DNA of 64,000 nt from the NCBI RefSeq assembly GCF_025567525.1, contig NZ_JAOQJY010000012.1:1-64000 (forward strand), in the 5' to 3' direction. Numbering within the stretch: position 1 is the stretch's first letter; each line of letters opens with the position of its first letter. The translations under genes and the position numbers were made by a program. Below, one piece after another: positions 1-8,203 of this stretch. The notes below the pieces were generated by a model, which was not told the origin of the DNA, did no database searches, and saw only the letters and a program-made list of their open reading frames with translations. Source of the stretch: Gallintestinimicrobium propionicum (GTDB lineage Bacteria > Bacillota > Clostridia > Lachnospirales > Lachnospiraceae).

Positions 1-1
1 C

Positions 2-109
2 TTGGGGGGAACCCTGCGGCACACGATACGAACGATGCTGCGGAGTTATGACAGCCGCGCCAGCGGAGACCTGTTGTGTTCCCATCGTCAGGGGGCGTGG
101 CAAATATGA
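2..109 (+). CDS. Possible 3' end of an unrecognised gene (partial)
   Basis: A frame open from the first base runs 35 codons to a TGA at 107-109 and is rich in Arg and Ser. I recognise no family. It could be the tail of an element gene running in from the left, or a chance open frame; there is too little sequence to decide. Confidence 0.22.
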   Translation: MGGTLRHTIRTMLRSYDSRASGDLLCSHRQGAWQI

Positions 110-134
110 CGAGTAATCCGAACAGAATAACAGT

Positions 135-183
135 AGCCGCACCAGGTTTTTTATCCGAAGATTTCTTTCAGACTGGTGCGGCT
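135..183 (+). terminator. Long-loop inverted repeat before the mazF-like gene
   Basis: An 11-bp perfect inverted repeat (agccgcaccag at 135-145, ctggtgcggct at 173-183) encloses 27 nt and is followed by gtttaag. It lies between the possible upstream gene end and the toxin ribosome site. It may be a weak terminator or a leader structure; the T tract is poor. Confidence 0.35.
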
Positions 184-217
184 GTTTAAGTATTAAGATA
201 TTAAGGAGGCGAGAGTG

Positions 218-568
218 ATGTTTGAAAAATTCCATCGAGGTGACATATATTCGGCTGATTTAAGCCCTGGTATCGGCTCCGAACAAAGTGGCTCTCGTCC
301 TGTACTCATTCTTCAAAACAACGTGGGAAATTGTTTCAGTCCTACGATTATTATTGCAGCAATTACCAGTGTAAGCAAAAAAGGCAGAAAGTTCCCCACG
401 CATTACCACTTAAATGACAGATGCGGTTTGGTGAAACCATCTGTTGTTATGCTGGAACAGATCAGAACAATCGACAAGTCGAGGTTAAAAAACTATATTG
501 GTCATCTAAACAAGGATGACATGGAAAACATAAACAAGACGCTCTTGTGCAGTCTGGGGATTACATAA
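218..568 (+). CDS. MazF/PemK-type endoribonuclease toxin
   Basis: A 116-residue protein of the MazF/PemK (ndoA) fold. It carries the family's N-terminal RGDIY segment, the GSEQSGSRPVLIL stretch and the C-terminal LEQIRTIDKSRL motif. Family members cleave mRNA at short sequences. ATG 218 is preferred over GTG 215 because AAGGAGG at 203-209 is then 8 nt away. No antitoxin-like gene is seen in the roughly 100 bp upstream, and the next small ORF, 80 bp downstream, does not look like MazE. It is therefore an orphan toxin or is paired with an unrecognised partner. It is probably element cargo, since it sits just before a recombinase. Confidence 0.85.
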   Translation: MFEKFHRGDIYSADLSPGIGSEQSGSRPVLILQNNVGNCFSPTIIIAAITSVSKKGRKFPTHYHLNDRCGLVKPSVVMLEQIRTIDKSRLKNYIGHLNKDDMENINKTLLCSLGIT

Positions 569-589
569 AAGTGCCGAAAGGCCGTATCA

Positions 590-618
590 TTTTCAGGCTG
601 TGCAAGTAGAGTTATAAT
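590..618 (+). promoter_or_regulatory. Candidate promoter for the small ORF and recombinase
   Basis: TATAAT at 613-618 lies 17 bp after a weak TTTTCA at 590-595, in the gap after the toxin gene. The small ORF at 648 and the recombinase at 865 follow. The -10 box is a consensus match but the -35 box is poor. Confidence 0.35.
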
Positions 619-647
619 TTCGTTAGGAATTGCGGAGGTGATTCTGA

Positions 648-809
648 ATGGAGAATATCCAGCATAAAAGCGCATTGATTCCTTCAGATGAAATCCGGTC
701 AGAAGAACTTCTGGCGGAACAAAAATTTGAAGCGTTTATCACTTCGCTGGCACATATCATCGAGAAATATGGTATGAGAGTGCTGGGCGAGGTTGACGGA
801 GCTGCGTGA
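648..809 (+). CDS. Small element protein, unknown
   Basis: A 53-residue ORF starting at ATG 648, with GCGGAGGTG 8 nt upstream. It is acidic and helical in character, without Cys or a clear DNA-binding motif, and ends 55 bp before the recombinase. Small proteins often precede the recombinase in clostridial elements and may modulate it, but I do not recognise this one. The good ribosome site is the main reason for calling it. Confidence 0.5.
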   Translation: MENIQHKSALIPSDEIRSEELLAEQKFEAFITSLAHIIEKYGMRVLGEVDGAA

Positions 810-864
810 GAATCGCAGCTTTACATAGGATATTTTCCAAAAGTAAATTTTGGAGGTATGAATT

Positions 865-2808
865 ATGAACCGATATGGAAAACGCTGTGTTTTGTATCCG
901 AGGGTCAGCACAGAGATGCAAGTGGACGGATACAGCCTGGAAGGTCAAAAAAATATGCTGACACGATTTGCGGATCGTGAGGAAATGATCGTTGTTGATA
1001 CTTATGAAGATGCCGGTAAATCCGGTAAATCCATTGAGGGACGGCCTGCCTTTCAAAAAATGCTCAGAGATATTGAGGATGGCTTGGACATTGACTATAT
1101 TTTAGTGTATAAGCTGTCACGGTTTGGCCGTAATGCAGCAGATATACTTAACTCTTTGGAGTTGGTTCAATCTTATGGTGTAAATCTGATTTGTATAGAA
1201 GAAGGGATTGATTCCTCTCAGACAAGCGGAAAACTTTTGATTTCTGTACTATCTGCTGTGGCTGAGATTGAGCGTGAGAATATTATCGAGCAGACGATGA
1301 ACGGGCGGCGCGAAAAGGCACGGCAGGGTGGATGGAATGGTGGCTTTGCTCCCTACGGATATACACTGGAAGATAACAAGCTGATGATTGAAGAAACAGA
1401 GGCTGTGGCAATACGGAAGATTTTTGAATTATATACTTCATCGGAAATTGGTTTGGGTGGTATCGCGAATCAGTTGAATTTACAAGGTATACGGAAAATT
1501 CCGAGGCAGAATGGCACATTAGAGGATTGGACAGGACATTTCATTAAACTGATATTGGATAATCCGGTTTATTGCGGTAAAATTGCCTATGGACGGAGAA
1601 CGAAGGAAAAAGTCAAAGGCACAAAAAACGATTACCAGATGAAAAGAAATGACGATTACATTCTGACAGAGGGACAGCATAAAGGAATCGTTAGTGAGGA
1701 GGTATGGGAAAAGGCTCATGCCAAGCGTCTTAGAACCGGAGTAAAGCAACCGTCAAAAATTGGGCGGGATCGAGTCCATTTGTTATCCGGTCTGCTGAAA
1801 TGCCCGGTTTGTGGAAGTCCCATGTATACGAATAAACACGCATGGACAAATAAAGATGGCACTTACAAAGAAATTTACTATTATGTATGTAGTCGGAATA
1901 GAATGGTCAGGGGTAAGCATTGTGAATATAAGGCAATGCTGAAAAAGACCGATATTGAACCGATGGTCATTGAGGCAATTCGTGAGATCGTAAGGAATGA
2001 GGAATATGCCCAGGCCATTAAAGAACGGATTGGCGTTCAGATTGACACGAAAGCAGTGGATAAAGAACTGGAAGGCTATCAGGCAAAGCTGAAGGAAGTT
2101 GATCTGAATAAAACAAGATTGGAACGGGAAATTGACAGTCTCCCTGCTGATGCAAAATACCGGGAACGAAAGCTCCATGATATGACCTTGCGGTTAGATT
2201 CCCTATATGATGTCATTGTTGAGCTGGAGGAAAAAATCGAAGATGCCAGACTTCGGCGAGATGCAATTAAGCAGCAGGCAATTACGCTTGAGAATATTTA
2301 CAAAATCATGGTGAATTTCGACTGCGTTTATAATATAATAAATGACGAAGAAAAGAGAAATGTGGTCACAGCCTTGATTAAGGAAATTGAAATTTACAGA
2401 AATGACGAGTCTGAATATCCGCTAAAGCGGATTGGCCTGAATTTTCCGGTGTTCAAGGATGGCGGGGAAGTTACGGAACTTTTGTGGGACAAAGGGAATA
2501 CCGTTGAGACGGTATGTCTCTTAGTTCTGAGAAACCCGGTGACACATATCAACATTGATGTGGATGTGGAAGAAATGGTGCAGGATAAAAGAGGACTGGC
2601 AACCTATGAGCAAATCAAGGATTATGTTTTGGAACGCAGCGGCTTGAAGGTCAGTAGTCTTTATATCGCACAGGTAAAGCAGAAACACGGCATTATTGAG
2701 CGAGAGAATTACAACAAGCCCAAGTCCGAGAATGCTAAACAGCCGCAATGCCCGCCGGATAAGGAAAGAGCCATTACGGAAGCACTGAAGCATTTTGGAA
2801 TGCTCTAA
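865..2808 (+). CDS. Large serine recombinase (integrase)
   Basis: A 647-residue recombinase. The N-terminal resolvase domain has RVSTEMQ with nucleophile Ser15, the KLSRFGRN arginine motif and the SAVAEIEREN helix; a 'recombinase' domain follows, then a zinc ribbon (CPVCG ... YYVCSR ... HC), then a long coiled coil at about residues 395-480. VETVCLL marks where many relatives end. This protein goes on for about 100 residues to an ALKHFGML terminus, a tail type I recall at the C-termini of other clostridial recombinases and of some 23S rRNA uracil methyltransferases. ATG 865 has GGAGG upstream. It should catalyse integration and excision of the element to its left. The LysR gene starts 15 bp after its stop. 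Confidence 0.93.
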   Translation: MNRYGKRCVLYPRVSTEMQVDGYSLEGQKNMLTRFADREEMIVVDTYEDAGKSGKSIEGRPAFQKMLRDIEDGLDIDYILVYKLSRFGRNAADILNSLELVQSYGVNLICIEEGIDSSQTSGKLLISVLSAVAEIERENIIEQTMNGRREKARQGGWNGGFAPYGYTLEDNKLMIEETEAVAIRKIFELYTSSEIGLGGIANQLNLQGIRKIPRQNGTLEDWTGHFIKLILDNPVYCGKIAYGRRTKEKVKGTKNDYQMKRNDDYILTEGQHKGIVSEEVWEKAHAKRLRTGVKQPSKIGRDRVHLLSGLLKCPVCGSPMYTNKHAWTNKDGTYKEIYYYVCSRNRMVRGKHCEYKAMLKKTDIEPMVIEAIREIVRNEEYAQAIKERIGVQIDTKAVDKELEGYQAKLKEVDLNKTRLEREIDSLPADAKYRERKLHDMTLRLDSLYDVIVELEEKIEDARLRRDAIKQQAITLENIYKIMVNFDCVYNIINDEEKRNVVTALIKEIEIYRNDESEYPLKRIGLNFPVFKDGGEVTELLWDKGNTVETVCLLVLRNPVTHINIDVDVEEMVQDKRGLATYEQIKDYVLERSGLKVSSLYIAQVKQKHGIIERENYNKPKSENAKQPQCPPDKERAITEALKHFGML

Positions 2809-2823
2809 AAAAGGAGGTGCTTC

Positions 2824-3726
2824 ATGTATAACCCACAACTTGAGACTTTTCTCCGTGTGGCGGATGCAGGCAGCTTCAACAAAGCCGCCGAAGAAAGCTA
2901 CATCACGCCCACGGCTGTCATCAAGCAAATCAATCTTTTAGAGGAATCCCTCGGCGTGAAGCTTTTCGACCGCAGTCACCGTGGGCTGACATTGACAAAA
3001 GCTGGACGCTCCATGTATCAGGATGCCAAATATATCATTCGATATTGCCGGGACTCCGTGACACGGGCAAAAAACGCCATGCAAGAGGATGAGAATATCA
3101 TCCGCATCGGTTCCTCGCCCATGACTCCGGCACAACTCCTGATGGAACTCTGGTCCAGAGTTCAAACTCTGCACCCGGACATCAAATTTCAGATTGTCCC
3201 CTTTGAAAACACCCCGGAAAATGCGAGAGAGATCCTTGCAAATCTCGGAAAGAACATTGATGTAGTAGGCGGCATTTTTGATGAGACCATGCTGAACCTG
3301 CGTGGTTGTGCTGGACTGGAATTGGTCAGAGGCCCGTTCCACTGTGCTGTTTCCATTCACCATCGACTGGCAGCAAAGGACAAATTACAGATCACAGATC
3401 TTTATGGCGAAAATCTCATGCTGATGCACCGGGGCTGGAGCCATTATGTGGATCAGCTCCGGGATGACCTCTGGCAGCACCATCCGCAGATCCATATCGT
3501 AGATTTCGACTTTTACAACATGGATGTGTTCAACCGCTGTGAGAACACCAATGACGTTTTGCTGGCTATTCCCGGTTGGGCAACTGTCCATCCGCTTTTG
3601 AAGGTAATCCCAGTGGAATGGAATTACAGCATTCCCTATGGCATTCTCCATTCCCCGGAGCCGACACCGACGGTACAGCGCTTTTTGGATGCAGCCAAAA
3701 TCATAAGCAAAGAGCTGTACAGCTGA
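2824..3726 (+). CDS. LysR-family transcriptional regulator
   Basis: A 300-residue LTTR of usual length. The N-terminal winged helix runs over residues 1-60 (LETFLRVADAGSFNKAAE, then FDRSHRGLTLTKAG), followed by a periplasmic-binding-fold effector domain. AAAAGGAGG lies 8 nt before ATG 2824. A strong terminator follows, so it is transcribed apart from the next gene, but it probably controls the redox/hydrolase cluster downstream; LysR regulators commonly sit beside their targets. The effector is unknown. Confidence 0.9.
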   Translation: MYNPQLETFLRVADAGSFNKAAEESYITPTAVIKQINLLEESLGVKLFDRSHRGLTLTKAGRSMYQDAKYIIRYCRDSVTRAKNAMQEDENIIRIGSSPMTPAQLLMELWSRVQTLHPDIKFQIVPFENTPENAREILANLGKNIDVVGGIFDETMLNLRGCAGLELVRGPFHCAVSIHHRLAAKDKLQITDLYGENLMLMHRGWSHYVDQLRDDLWQHHPQIHIVDFDFYNMDVFNRCENTNDVLLAIPGWATVHPLLKVIPVEWNYSIPYGILHSPEPTPTVQRFLDAAKIISKELYS

Positions 3727-3757
3727 TTATAACCCAAAGGTATATACTGATGAACGA

Positions 3758-3789
3758 AGCGAGACTTCTGCGGAAGTCTCGCTTTTTTT
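3758..3789 (+). terminator. Rho-independent terminator after the LysR gene
   Basis: A perfect 11-bp stem (agcgagacttc / gaagtctcgct) with a 4-nt loop is followed by seven T at 3783-3789, 31 bp after the LysR stop. Confidence 0.93.
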
Positions 3790-3824
3790 ATAATGATGAC
3801 AGAAAACAAAAGGTGGTCGAACCT

Positions 3825-4808
3825 ATGAAACCAGTCTCATACATGGCAATGGTTCTATGCGCCATGCTGCTCTTGACCGGATGCAGCTCCGACGCGGTAG
3901 ACAAGGAAGTGAACGAATCCGTGCAAAACAAAGCCGAACCCTTTACCCGCAATACAAAAATCGAAGAGGTTATCAATGCTCCGTCCTTTGACGGTTTCGG
4001 GCGGCTGCTGTTTCCAATGGACGAGTATTATTACAGCGGCGACACGCTGGAAGAACTTCAACTGACCTACTACAGCCATATCGATCCGGACGAAACGGTG
4101 GAGATCGTGAACACCCTGCGAGATCGGGCAGCGGACGGCCACCCCATCTTCTATGACATCTACACCGACGAGGAAAAGGCCGCTGACCCTGCCAAGGCGG
4201 ATACCGGACTGTTCTTCTTCAAGGGCACGCCCGGAAAGAAGTTTGCCATCTGCAATGCGGGCGGTGCGTTCGCCTACGTGGGTGCCATGCAGGACAGCTT
4301 CCCTCATGCACTGGAGCTTTCCAAGAAAGGCTATAATGCCTTCGCTCTTATTTACCGACCCGGCGCACAGACCGCCTGCGAGGACTTGGCAAGAGCTATC
4401 CGCTTCATCTTTGACCATGCGGACGAACTGGAAGTGGACACCGATTGCTACTCCCTATGGGGCGGCTCGGCGGGAGCGCGAATGGCGGCGTGGCTTGGGT
4501 CCTACGGTGCAGAAGCCTTTGGTGGCGGCAATCTGCCCCGTCCCGGTGCGGTCATCATGCAGTACACGGGACTGAGCGAGTATTCCGAAAGTGATCCGCC
4601 CACCTATGCCTGTGTCGGTGACAAGGACGGCATCGCCAACTGGTGGGTCATGCAGGCGCGACTTGAAGCCATGCAGCAGGCCGGGATCGACACGGAGTTT
4701 CATGTGTATTCCGGTCTGGGTCACGGTTTCGGTCTGGGCACCGGCACAAGCGCCGAGGGTTGGATCAACGATGCCGTTTCCTTTTGGGAAAAGCAGATGA
4801 AGAAATAA
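3825..4808 (+). CDS. Lipoprotein alpha/beta hydrolase (esterase-like)
   Basis: A 327-residue secreted lipoprotein. ATG 3825 has AAAGGTGG about 8 nt upstream and opens a lipoprotein signal ending in the lipobox LLTGC. The frame stays open further upstream, but that would read through the LysR end and its terminator. The mature domain is an alpha/beta hydrolase: GGSAGAR nucleophile elbow (GxSxG-like), VGDKDG for the acid and GLGHGFG for the catalytic His. This resembles the BD-FAE/acetyl-esterase group; the substrate is unknown. It is first in a forward cluster with the alcohol dehydrogenase 22 bp downstream. Confidence 0.82.
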   Translation: MKPVSYMAMVLCAMLLLTGCSSDAVDKEVNESVQNKAEPFTRNTKIEEVINAPSFDGFGRLLFPMDEYYYSGDTLEELQLTYYSHIDPDETVEIVNTLRDRAADGHPIFYDIYTDEEKAADPAKADTGLFFFKGTPGKKFAICNAGGAFAYVGAMQDSFPHALELSKKGYNAFALIYRPGAQTACEDLARAIRFIFDHADELEVDTDCYSLWGGSAGARMAAWLGSYGAEAFGGGNLPRPGAVIMQYTGLSEYSESDPPTYACVGDKDGIANWWVMQARLEAMQQAGIDTEFHVYSGLGHGFGLGTGTSAEGWINDAVSFWEKQMKK

Positions 4809-4830
4809 CATTCGGAAAGGATGAGTTTTT

Positions 4831-5988
4831 ATGAACAACTTTATTTTTGAGAACAAGACCAAGGTGTATTTCGGTAAGGGCGGTGTGAAAGAGTATCTCG
4901 GCAGCCTGCTGAAAAACTACGGGGACACCGTCATGCTGGCGTATGGCGGCGGCTCCATCAAGCGCAATGGCGTATATGATGAGGTCATGGGCATCCTGAA
5001 CGCCGCGGGCAAGCGTGTGGTGGAGTTCGACCGCATCATGCCGAACCCCACCTATGCCAAGGTGCAGGAGGGCGTAAAGCTGGCGCGGGAAAATCATGTG
5101 GACCTTATTCTTGCGGTAGGCGGCGGCAGCGTGTCCGACTGCTGCAAGGTCATCTCCGCGCAGGCCAAACTGGACGAGGACATTTGGGAACTGGAGAACA
5201 CCAAGCACACATTCCCAACGGAGTTTATCCCCCTCGGCACCATCGTCACCGTGTTCGGTACCGGCAGCGAGATGAATAACGGTGCCGTCATCACCCACGA
5301 GGAAAAGAAAATCAAGGGTGCACTCTGGGGCGCACAGGCGGATTTTGCGTTCCTCGACCCCAGCTATACCCTGTCCGTTCCCATGAAGCAGGTCATCTCC
5401 GGTGCCTTTGATACCCTGAGTCACGTCATGGAAACCTACTTCGGCAAGCCGGATGAAAACAATCTTTCCGATGACATCAGCGAAGCCGTCATGCGCAGCG
5501 TCATCCGCAACATCCGTGTTCTGCTGACCGACCCTGAAAATTACGACGCCAGAAGCGAACTGGCGTGGGCGTCCGCCATGGCGGAAAACGGCATTTTGAA
5601 GATCGGCAAAGTAACTGACTTCCAGTGCCACATGATCGAGCACCAGCTGGGCGCTTATACCAACTGCAACCACGGCGCGGGTCTGGCGGTGATTCACCCC
5701 ATCCTGTACCGCCACATTTACAAGTCCGGCGCAGCGCGGTTTGCACGGTTTGCACAGAATGTGTGGGGCATCGCACCCAAGAGCAGCGACGAGGAAACCG
5801 CTCTTGCCGGTATCGACGCACTGGCTGCGTTCATCAAGGAAATTGGCCTGCCCACCACCTTTGCAGAGCTGGGCATTCCTGCCGACACCAACTTCCGTGC
5901 CATCGCTGATTCTACCAACGTCACCGCTGGCTGCTGCAAAAAGCTGAGCCATGATGAAATATATGGCATTCTTTGCGAATGCAAATAA
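4831..5988 (+). CDS. Iron-containing alcohol dehydrogenase (YqhD/BdhA type)
   Basis: A 385-residue group III dehydrogenase, full length for the family. The N-terminal nucleotide-binding part has YGGGS and GGGSVSD; metal ligands are visible in the C-terminal half (DTLSHVMETYF, HMIEHQLGAY, NHGAG). Relatives reduce aldehydes to alcohols with NAD(P)H, e.g. butanol dehydrogenase. GAAAGGATG precedes ATG 4831. The neighbouring aldo/keto reductase and flavodoxin-like genes point to a role in carbonyl detoxification or redox balance, but the substrate cannot be read from sequence. Confidence 0.92.
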   Translation: MNNFIFENKTKVYFGKGGVKEYLGSLLKNYGDTVMLAYGGGSIKRNGVYDEVMGILNAAGKRVVEFDRIMPNPTYAKVQEGVKLARENHVDLILAVGGGSVSDCCKVISAQAKLDEDIWELENTKHTFPTEFIPLGTIVTVFGTGSEMNNGAVITHEEKKIKGALWGAQADFAFLDPSYTLSVPMKQVISGAFDTLSHVMETYFGKPDENNLSDDISEAVMRSVIRNIRVLLTDPENYDARSELAWASAMAENGILKIGKVTDFQCHMIEHQLGAYTNCNHGAGLAVIHPILYRHIYKSGAARFARFAQNVWGIAPKSSDEETALAGIDALAAFIKEIGLPTTFAELGIPADTNFRAIADSTNVTAGCCKKLSHDEIYGILCECK

Positions 5989-6008
5989 TTTGAAAGGATG
6001 ATTTTGAC

Positions 6009-6686
6009 ATGAAAAAACTGACCGTAATTTTGCTGAGCGCTGTGCTTGCACTTAGCCTTGCCGCATGCAGCTCTACAAACCAGCCTATTTCTTCCATCAC
6101 GCAGCCCGAAACCTCTGCGCCGACCGAACAGCCCACCACGGAACCGTCTGAAAGCTCCTCGACCGCTCCCGCAGAATCCGAGCCGGAGACCCAGCCCGAG
6201 ACCGGCAAGACACTGGTGGTCTACTACTCCGCTTCCGGTAACACCGAGCGGGTGGCCAAGGATATTGCAGAGGCCGCCGGTGCCGACCTCTTTGAAATCG
6301 TTCCCGCCGAGCTTTACACCAGCGATGACCTGAATTGGACGAACCCCGACAGCCGCGTCAGCCGGGAGCACGATGACGAGTCCCTGCGGGATGTTCCCCT
6401 GACCACCACCGAAGTTTCCGATTGGGATTCCTATGACACCGTGTTTATCGGTTATCCCATCTGGTGGGGCATCGCAGCGTGGCCTGTGGACACCTTTGTA
6501 AAAAACAATGATTTCAACGGCAAGACCGTCATCCCATTTGCCACTTCTTCCTCCTCCGGCATGGGTCAGAGTGGCAGTTTGCTGGCTGACATGGCCGGTA
6601 CCGGCGACTGGCAGGAAGGCCAGCGGTTCTCCTCTGGCGTTTCCAGTGATGATGTGCAGTCCTGGGTCAATGGACTGGGTCTGTAA
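6009..6686 (+). CDS. Lipid-anchored flavodoxin
   Basis: A 225-residue protein with a lipoprotein signal (lipobox LAAC), a Ser/Thr/Pro/Glu-rich linker of about 40 residues, and a flavodoxin domain starting at KTLVVYYSASGNTERVAKDI, whose SASGNT loop binds the FMN phosphate. YPIWWG is the second flavin-contact region. It is probably an extracytoplasmic electron carrier or quinone/flavin reductase partner. GAAAGGATG is 10 nt upstream. The following hydrolase remnant overlaps its stop (TAATG). Confidence 0.88.
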   Translation: MKKLTVILLSAVLALSLAACSSTNQPISSITQPETSAPTEQPTTEPSESSSTAPAESEPETQPETGKTLVVYYSASGNTERVAKDIAEAAGADLFEIVPAELYTSDDLNWTNPDSRVSREHDDESLRDVPLTTTEVSDWDSYDTVFIGYPIWWGIAAWPVDTFVKNNDFNGKTVIPFATSSSSGMGQSGSLLADMAGTGDWQEGQRFSSGVSSDDVQSWVNGLGL

Positions 6687-6805
6687 TGCGTAGGAACAGC
6701 GTTTTCGCCGGGCGCATCGTGCTGACCGGCTGGCCTCACGGCTTCGGCTCTGACGGTGGCTGGGTCAGGGATTACGCTGCATGGCTGGAAACAATTTTCG
6801 CATAA
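6686..6805 (+). pseudogene. C-terminal remnant of an alpha/beta hydrolase
   Basis: A 39-codon frame whose reading (GWPHGFGSDGGW ... WLETIFA) matches in layout the end of the lipoprotein hydrolase at 3825-4808 (GLGHGFGLGTG ... WEKQMKK), including the catalytic-His GHGFG-like motif. It has no nucleophile elbow, signal or good ribosome site. I read it as the tail of a second, mostly deleted hydrolase. Confidence 0.6.
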
Positions 6806-6817
6806 GGAGTGATTTCG

Positions 6818-6967
6818 ATGAAAGCATTGTTAGTAAACGGCAGCCCCCGTCCAAGGGGTTGCACATATACCGCCCTGACCGAACTGAAAAACACGCTGGA
6901 GGCCGAGGGCATCGAAGTGGAACTGCTCCATAAGGAACCAATGATTTTCACAAACTTTCACAGATAA
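6818..6967 (+). pseudogene. N-terminal fragment of an NAD(P)H-dependent FMN reductase
   Basis: A 49-residue ORF (ATG 6818, AAGGAG upstream) beginning MKALLVNGSPRPRGCTYTAL, the phosphate-binding start of the flavodoxin-fold NADPH-dependent FMN reductases, which are normally about 150-220 residues. It is cut off after the first beta-alpha-beta unit, 12 bp before the CMD-cupin gene. A full-length relative lies at 7741. A deletion that fused into the next gene's leader probably made it. Confidence 0.75.
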
Positions 6968-6979
6968 GGGGGCTGCATT

Positions 6980-7729
6980 ATGAGAAAAATTACAGCAGGC
7001 AGAGATGTGCTTGGTGAATTTGCGCCGAAGTTTGCACAGCTCAATGACGATGTTCTTTTCGGTGAGGTATGGAGCCGTGAAAGCGAGCTTTCCGCCCGTG
7101 ACCGTTCCCTCATCACCGTGACAGCGCTGATGGCGCAGGGGCTGACGGATACCTCCTTCGGTCATCATCTGTCAATGGCAAAAGAAAACGGGATCACCCG
7201 CAGTGAAATTGCGGAGATCCTGACACACGCCGCATTTTATGCGGGTTGGCCGAAGGCATGGGCAGCATTCCGCATGACAAAGGACATCTGGGCAGACAAG
7301 GAAAACACCGACGAAAAGCAGCGTCATCAAAACAGCATGGTATTTTCCATCGGAGCACCCAATGACGGTTTCGCACAGTATTTCAGCGGGCAGAGCTATC
7401 TTGCGCCGCTTTCCACGGAGCAGGTCAAAATATTCAATGTAACCTTTGAACCCGGCTGCCGCAACAACTGGCACATCCACGAGGCGGACAAGGGCGGCGG
7501 ACAAATCCTTATCTGCGTGGCCGGGCGCGGTTACTATCAGGAATGGGGCAAAGAGCCGCAGGAGCTGCATCCCGGCGATGTAGTCAACATTATGCCCGGT
7601 GTCAAGCACTGGCACGGCGCTGCGCCGGATAGCTGGTTCTCCCATCTGGCGGTGGAAGTACCCGGAGAAAACTGCCGCAGTCAGTGGTGTGAGCAGGTGA
7701 GTGAAGAAGAATATCGAAAACTGAAATAA
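6980..7729 (+). CDS. Carboxymuconolactone decarboxylase-like / cupin fusion protein
   Basis: A 249-residue two-domain protein. Residues about 15-110 are a CMD/AhpD-like helical domain (ALMAQG, GHHLSMAKENG, EILTHAAFYAGWP). Residues about 125-245 are a cupin with metal-ligand motif NNWHIHEADKGGGQ and second motif GDVVNIMPGVKHWHG. CMD-cupin fusions are widespread in anaerobes next to flavodoxin and aldo/keto reductase genes. The CMD part here lacks the CxxC of peroxidase-type AhpD, so a peroxidase role is not supported. The biochemical role is unknown. Confidence 0.87.
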   Translation: MRKITAGRDVLGEFAPKFAQLNDDVLFGEVWSRESELSARDRSLITVTALMAQGLTDTSFGHHLSMAKENGITRSEIAEILTHAAFYAGWPKAWAAFRMTKDIWADKENTDEKQRHQNSMVFSIGAPNDGFAQYFSGQSYLAPLSTEQVKIFNVTFEPGCRNNWHIHEADKGGGQILICVAGRGYYQEWGKEPQELHPGDVVNIMPGVKHWHGAAPDSWFSHLAVEVPGENCRSQWCEQVSEEEYRKLK

Positions 7730-7740
7730 GGAGCATTGCT

Positions 7741-8190
7741 ATGAGCATTTTATTTATCAACGGCAGTCCCAACAAAAACGGGAACACTGCTACACTGGCG
7801 GCGGAGCTGCTGAAGGATCACGAATATGAGACTTTGAACCTCACGGACTACACCATCGGCGCTTACGGTCAGAATCTCCCCGGCGATGGGCTGGATGCTG
7901 TCATTGGTGCCATGAAGCAAGCGGACACCATTGTCATCGGCTCGCCGCTCTACTGGCATAACATCTGCGGCAGCGTCCGCAACGTGCTGGATCGTTTCTA
8001 CGGCAAGGTGGAGGACGGCGAACTGTCCGGACGCAAACTGTATTTTGTGTTTCAGGGCGCGGCTCCGGAAAAGTGGATGCTCGAAGCCGGCGAGTACACT
8101 ATGAAGCGCTTCGCCGGCCTCTATGGTATGACCTACGGCGGCATGGCAACCAACAAAAATGATGCCGCAAAACTCAAAAAAACGCTTTAA
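7741..8190 (+). CDS. NADPH-dependent FMN reductase / flavodoxin-fold protein
   Basis: A 149-residue protein starting with the FINGSPNKNGNTATLA phosphate-binding loop, with GSPLYWHNICGSVRN as the second flavin-contact segment typical of this oxidoreductase family. AAGGAG is 6 nt before ATG 7741. It is shorter than many relatives (about 180-200 residues) but complete through the Rossmann-like core. It lies 11 bp after the CMD-cupin gene and 13 bp before the aldo/keto reductase, so these are one operon. Confidence 0.85.
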   Translation: MSILFINGSPNKNGNTATLAAELLKDHEYETLNLTDYTIGAYGQNLPGDGLDAVIGAMKQADTIVIGSPLYWHNICGSVRNVLDRFYGKVEDGELSGRKLYFVFQGAAPEKWMLEAGEYTMKRFAGLYGMTYGGMATNKNDAAKLKKTL

Positions 8191-8203
8191 GGAGGAATTT
8201 ATT

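Larger units (their letters stand above)
1..2808 (+). mobile_element. Right end of an integrated element (serine-recombinase type)
   Basis: A MazF-like toxin, a small protein and a large serine recombinase lie in the same direction, and directly after the recombinase a LysR-led metabolic cluster begins. A recombinase at the very end of an element is usual for Tn4451/TndX-type elements. The left part lies outside the window and I could not identify an attachment site, so the limits are inferred. Confidence 0.45.

Noticed and set aside
3576..3824. N-terminal extension of the lipoprotein hydrolase
   Set aside because: The open frame reads back through the LysR gene end and a terminator hairpin; the lipoprotein signal and ribosome site fix the start at 3825.
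4765..6051. Long reverse ORF opposite the alcohol dehydrogenase
   Set aside because: It is the shadow of a clearly recognisable forward gene in GC-rich DNA and has no family resemblance.
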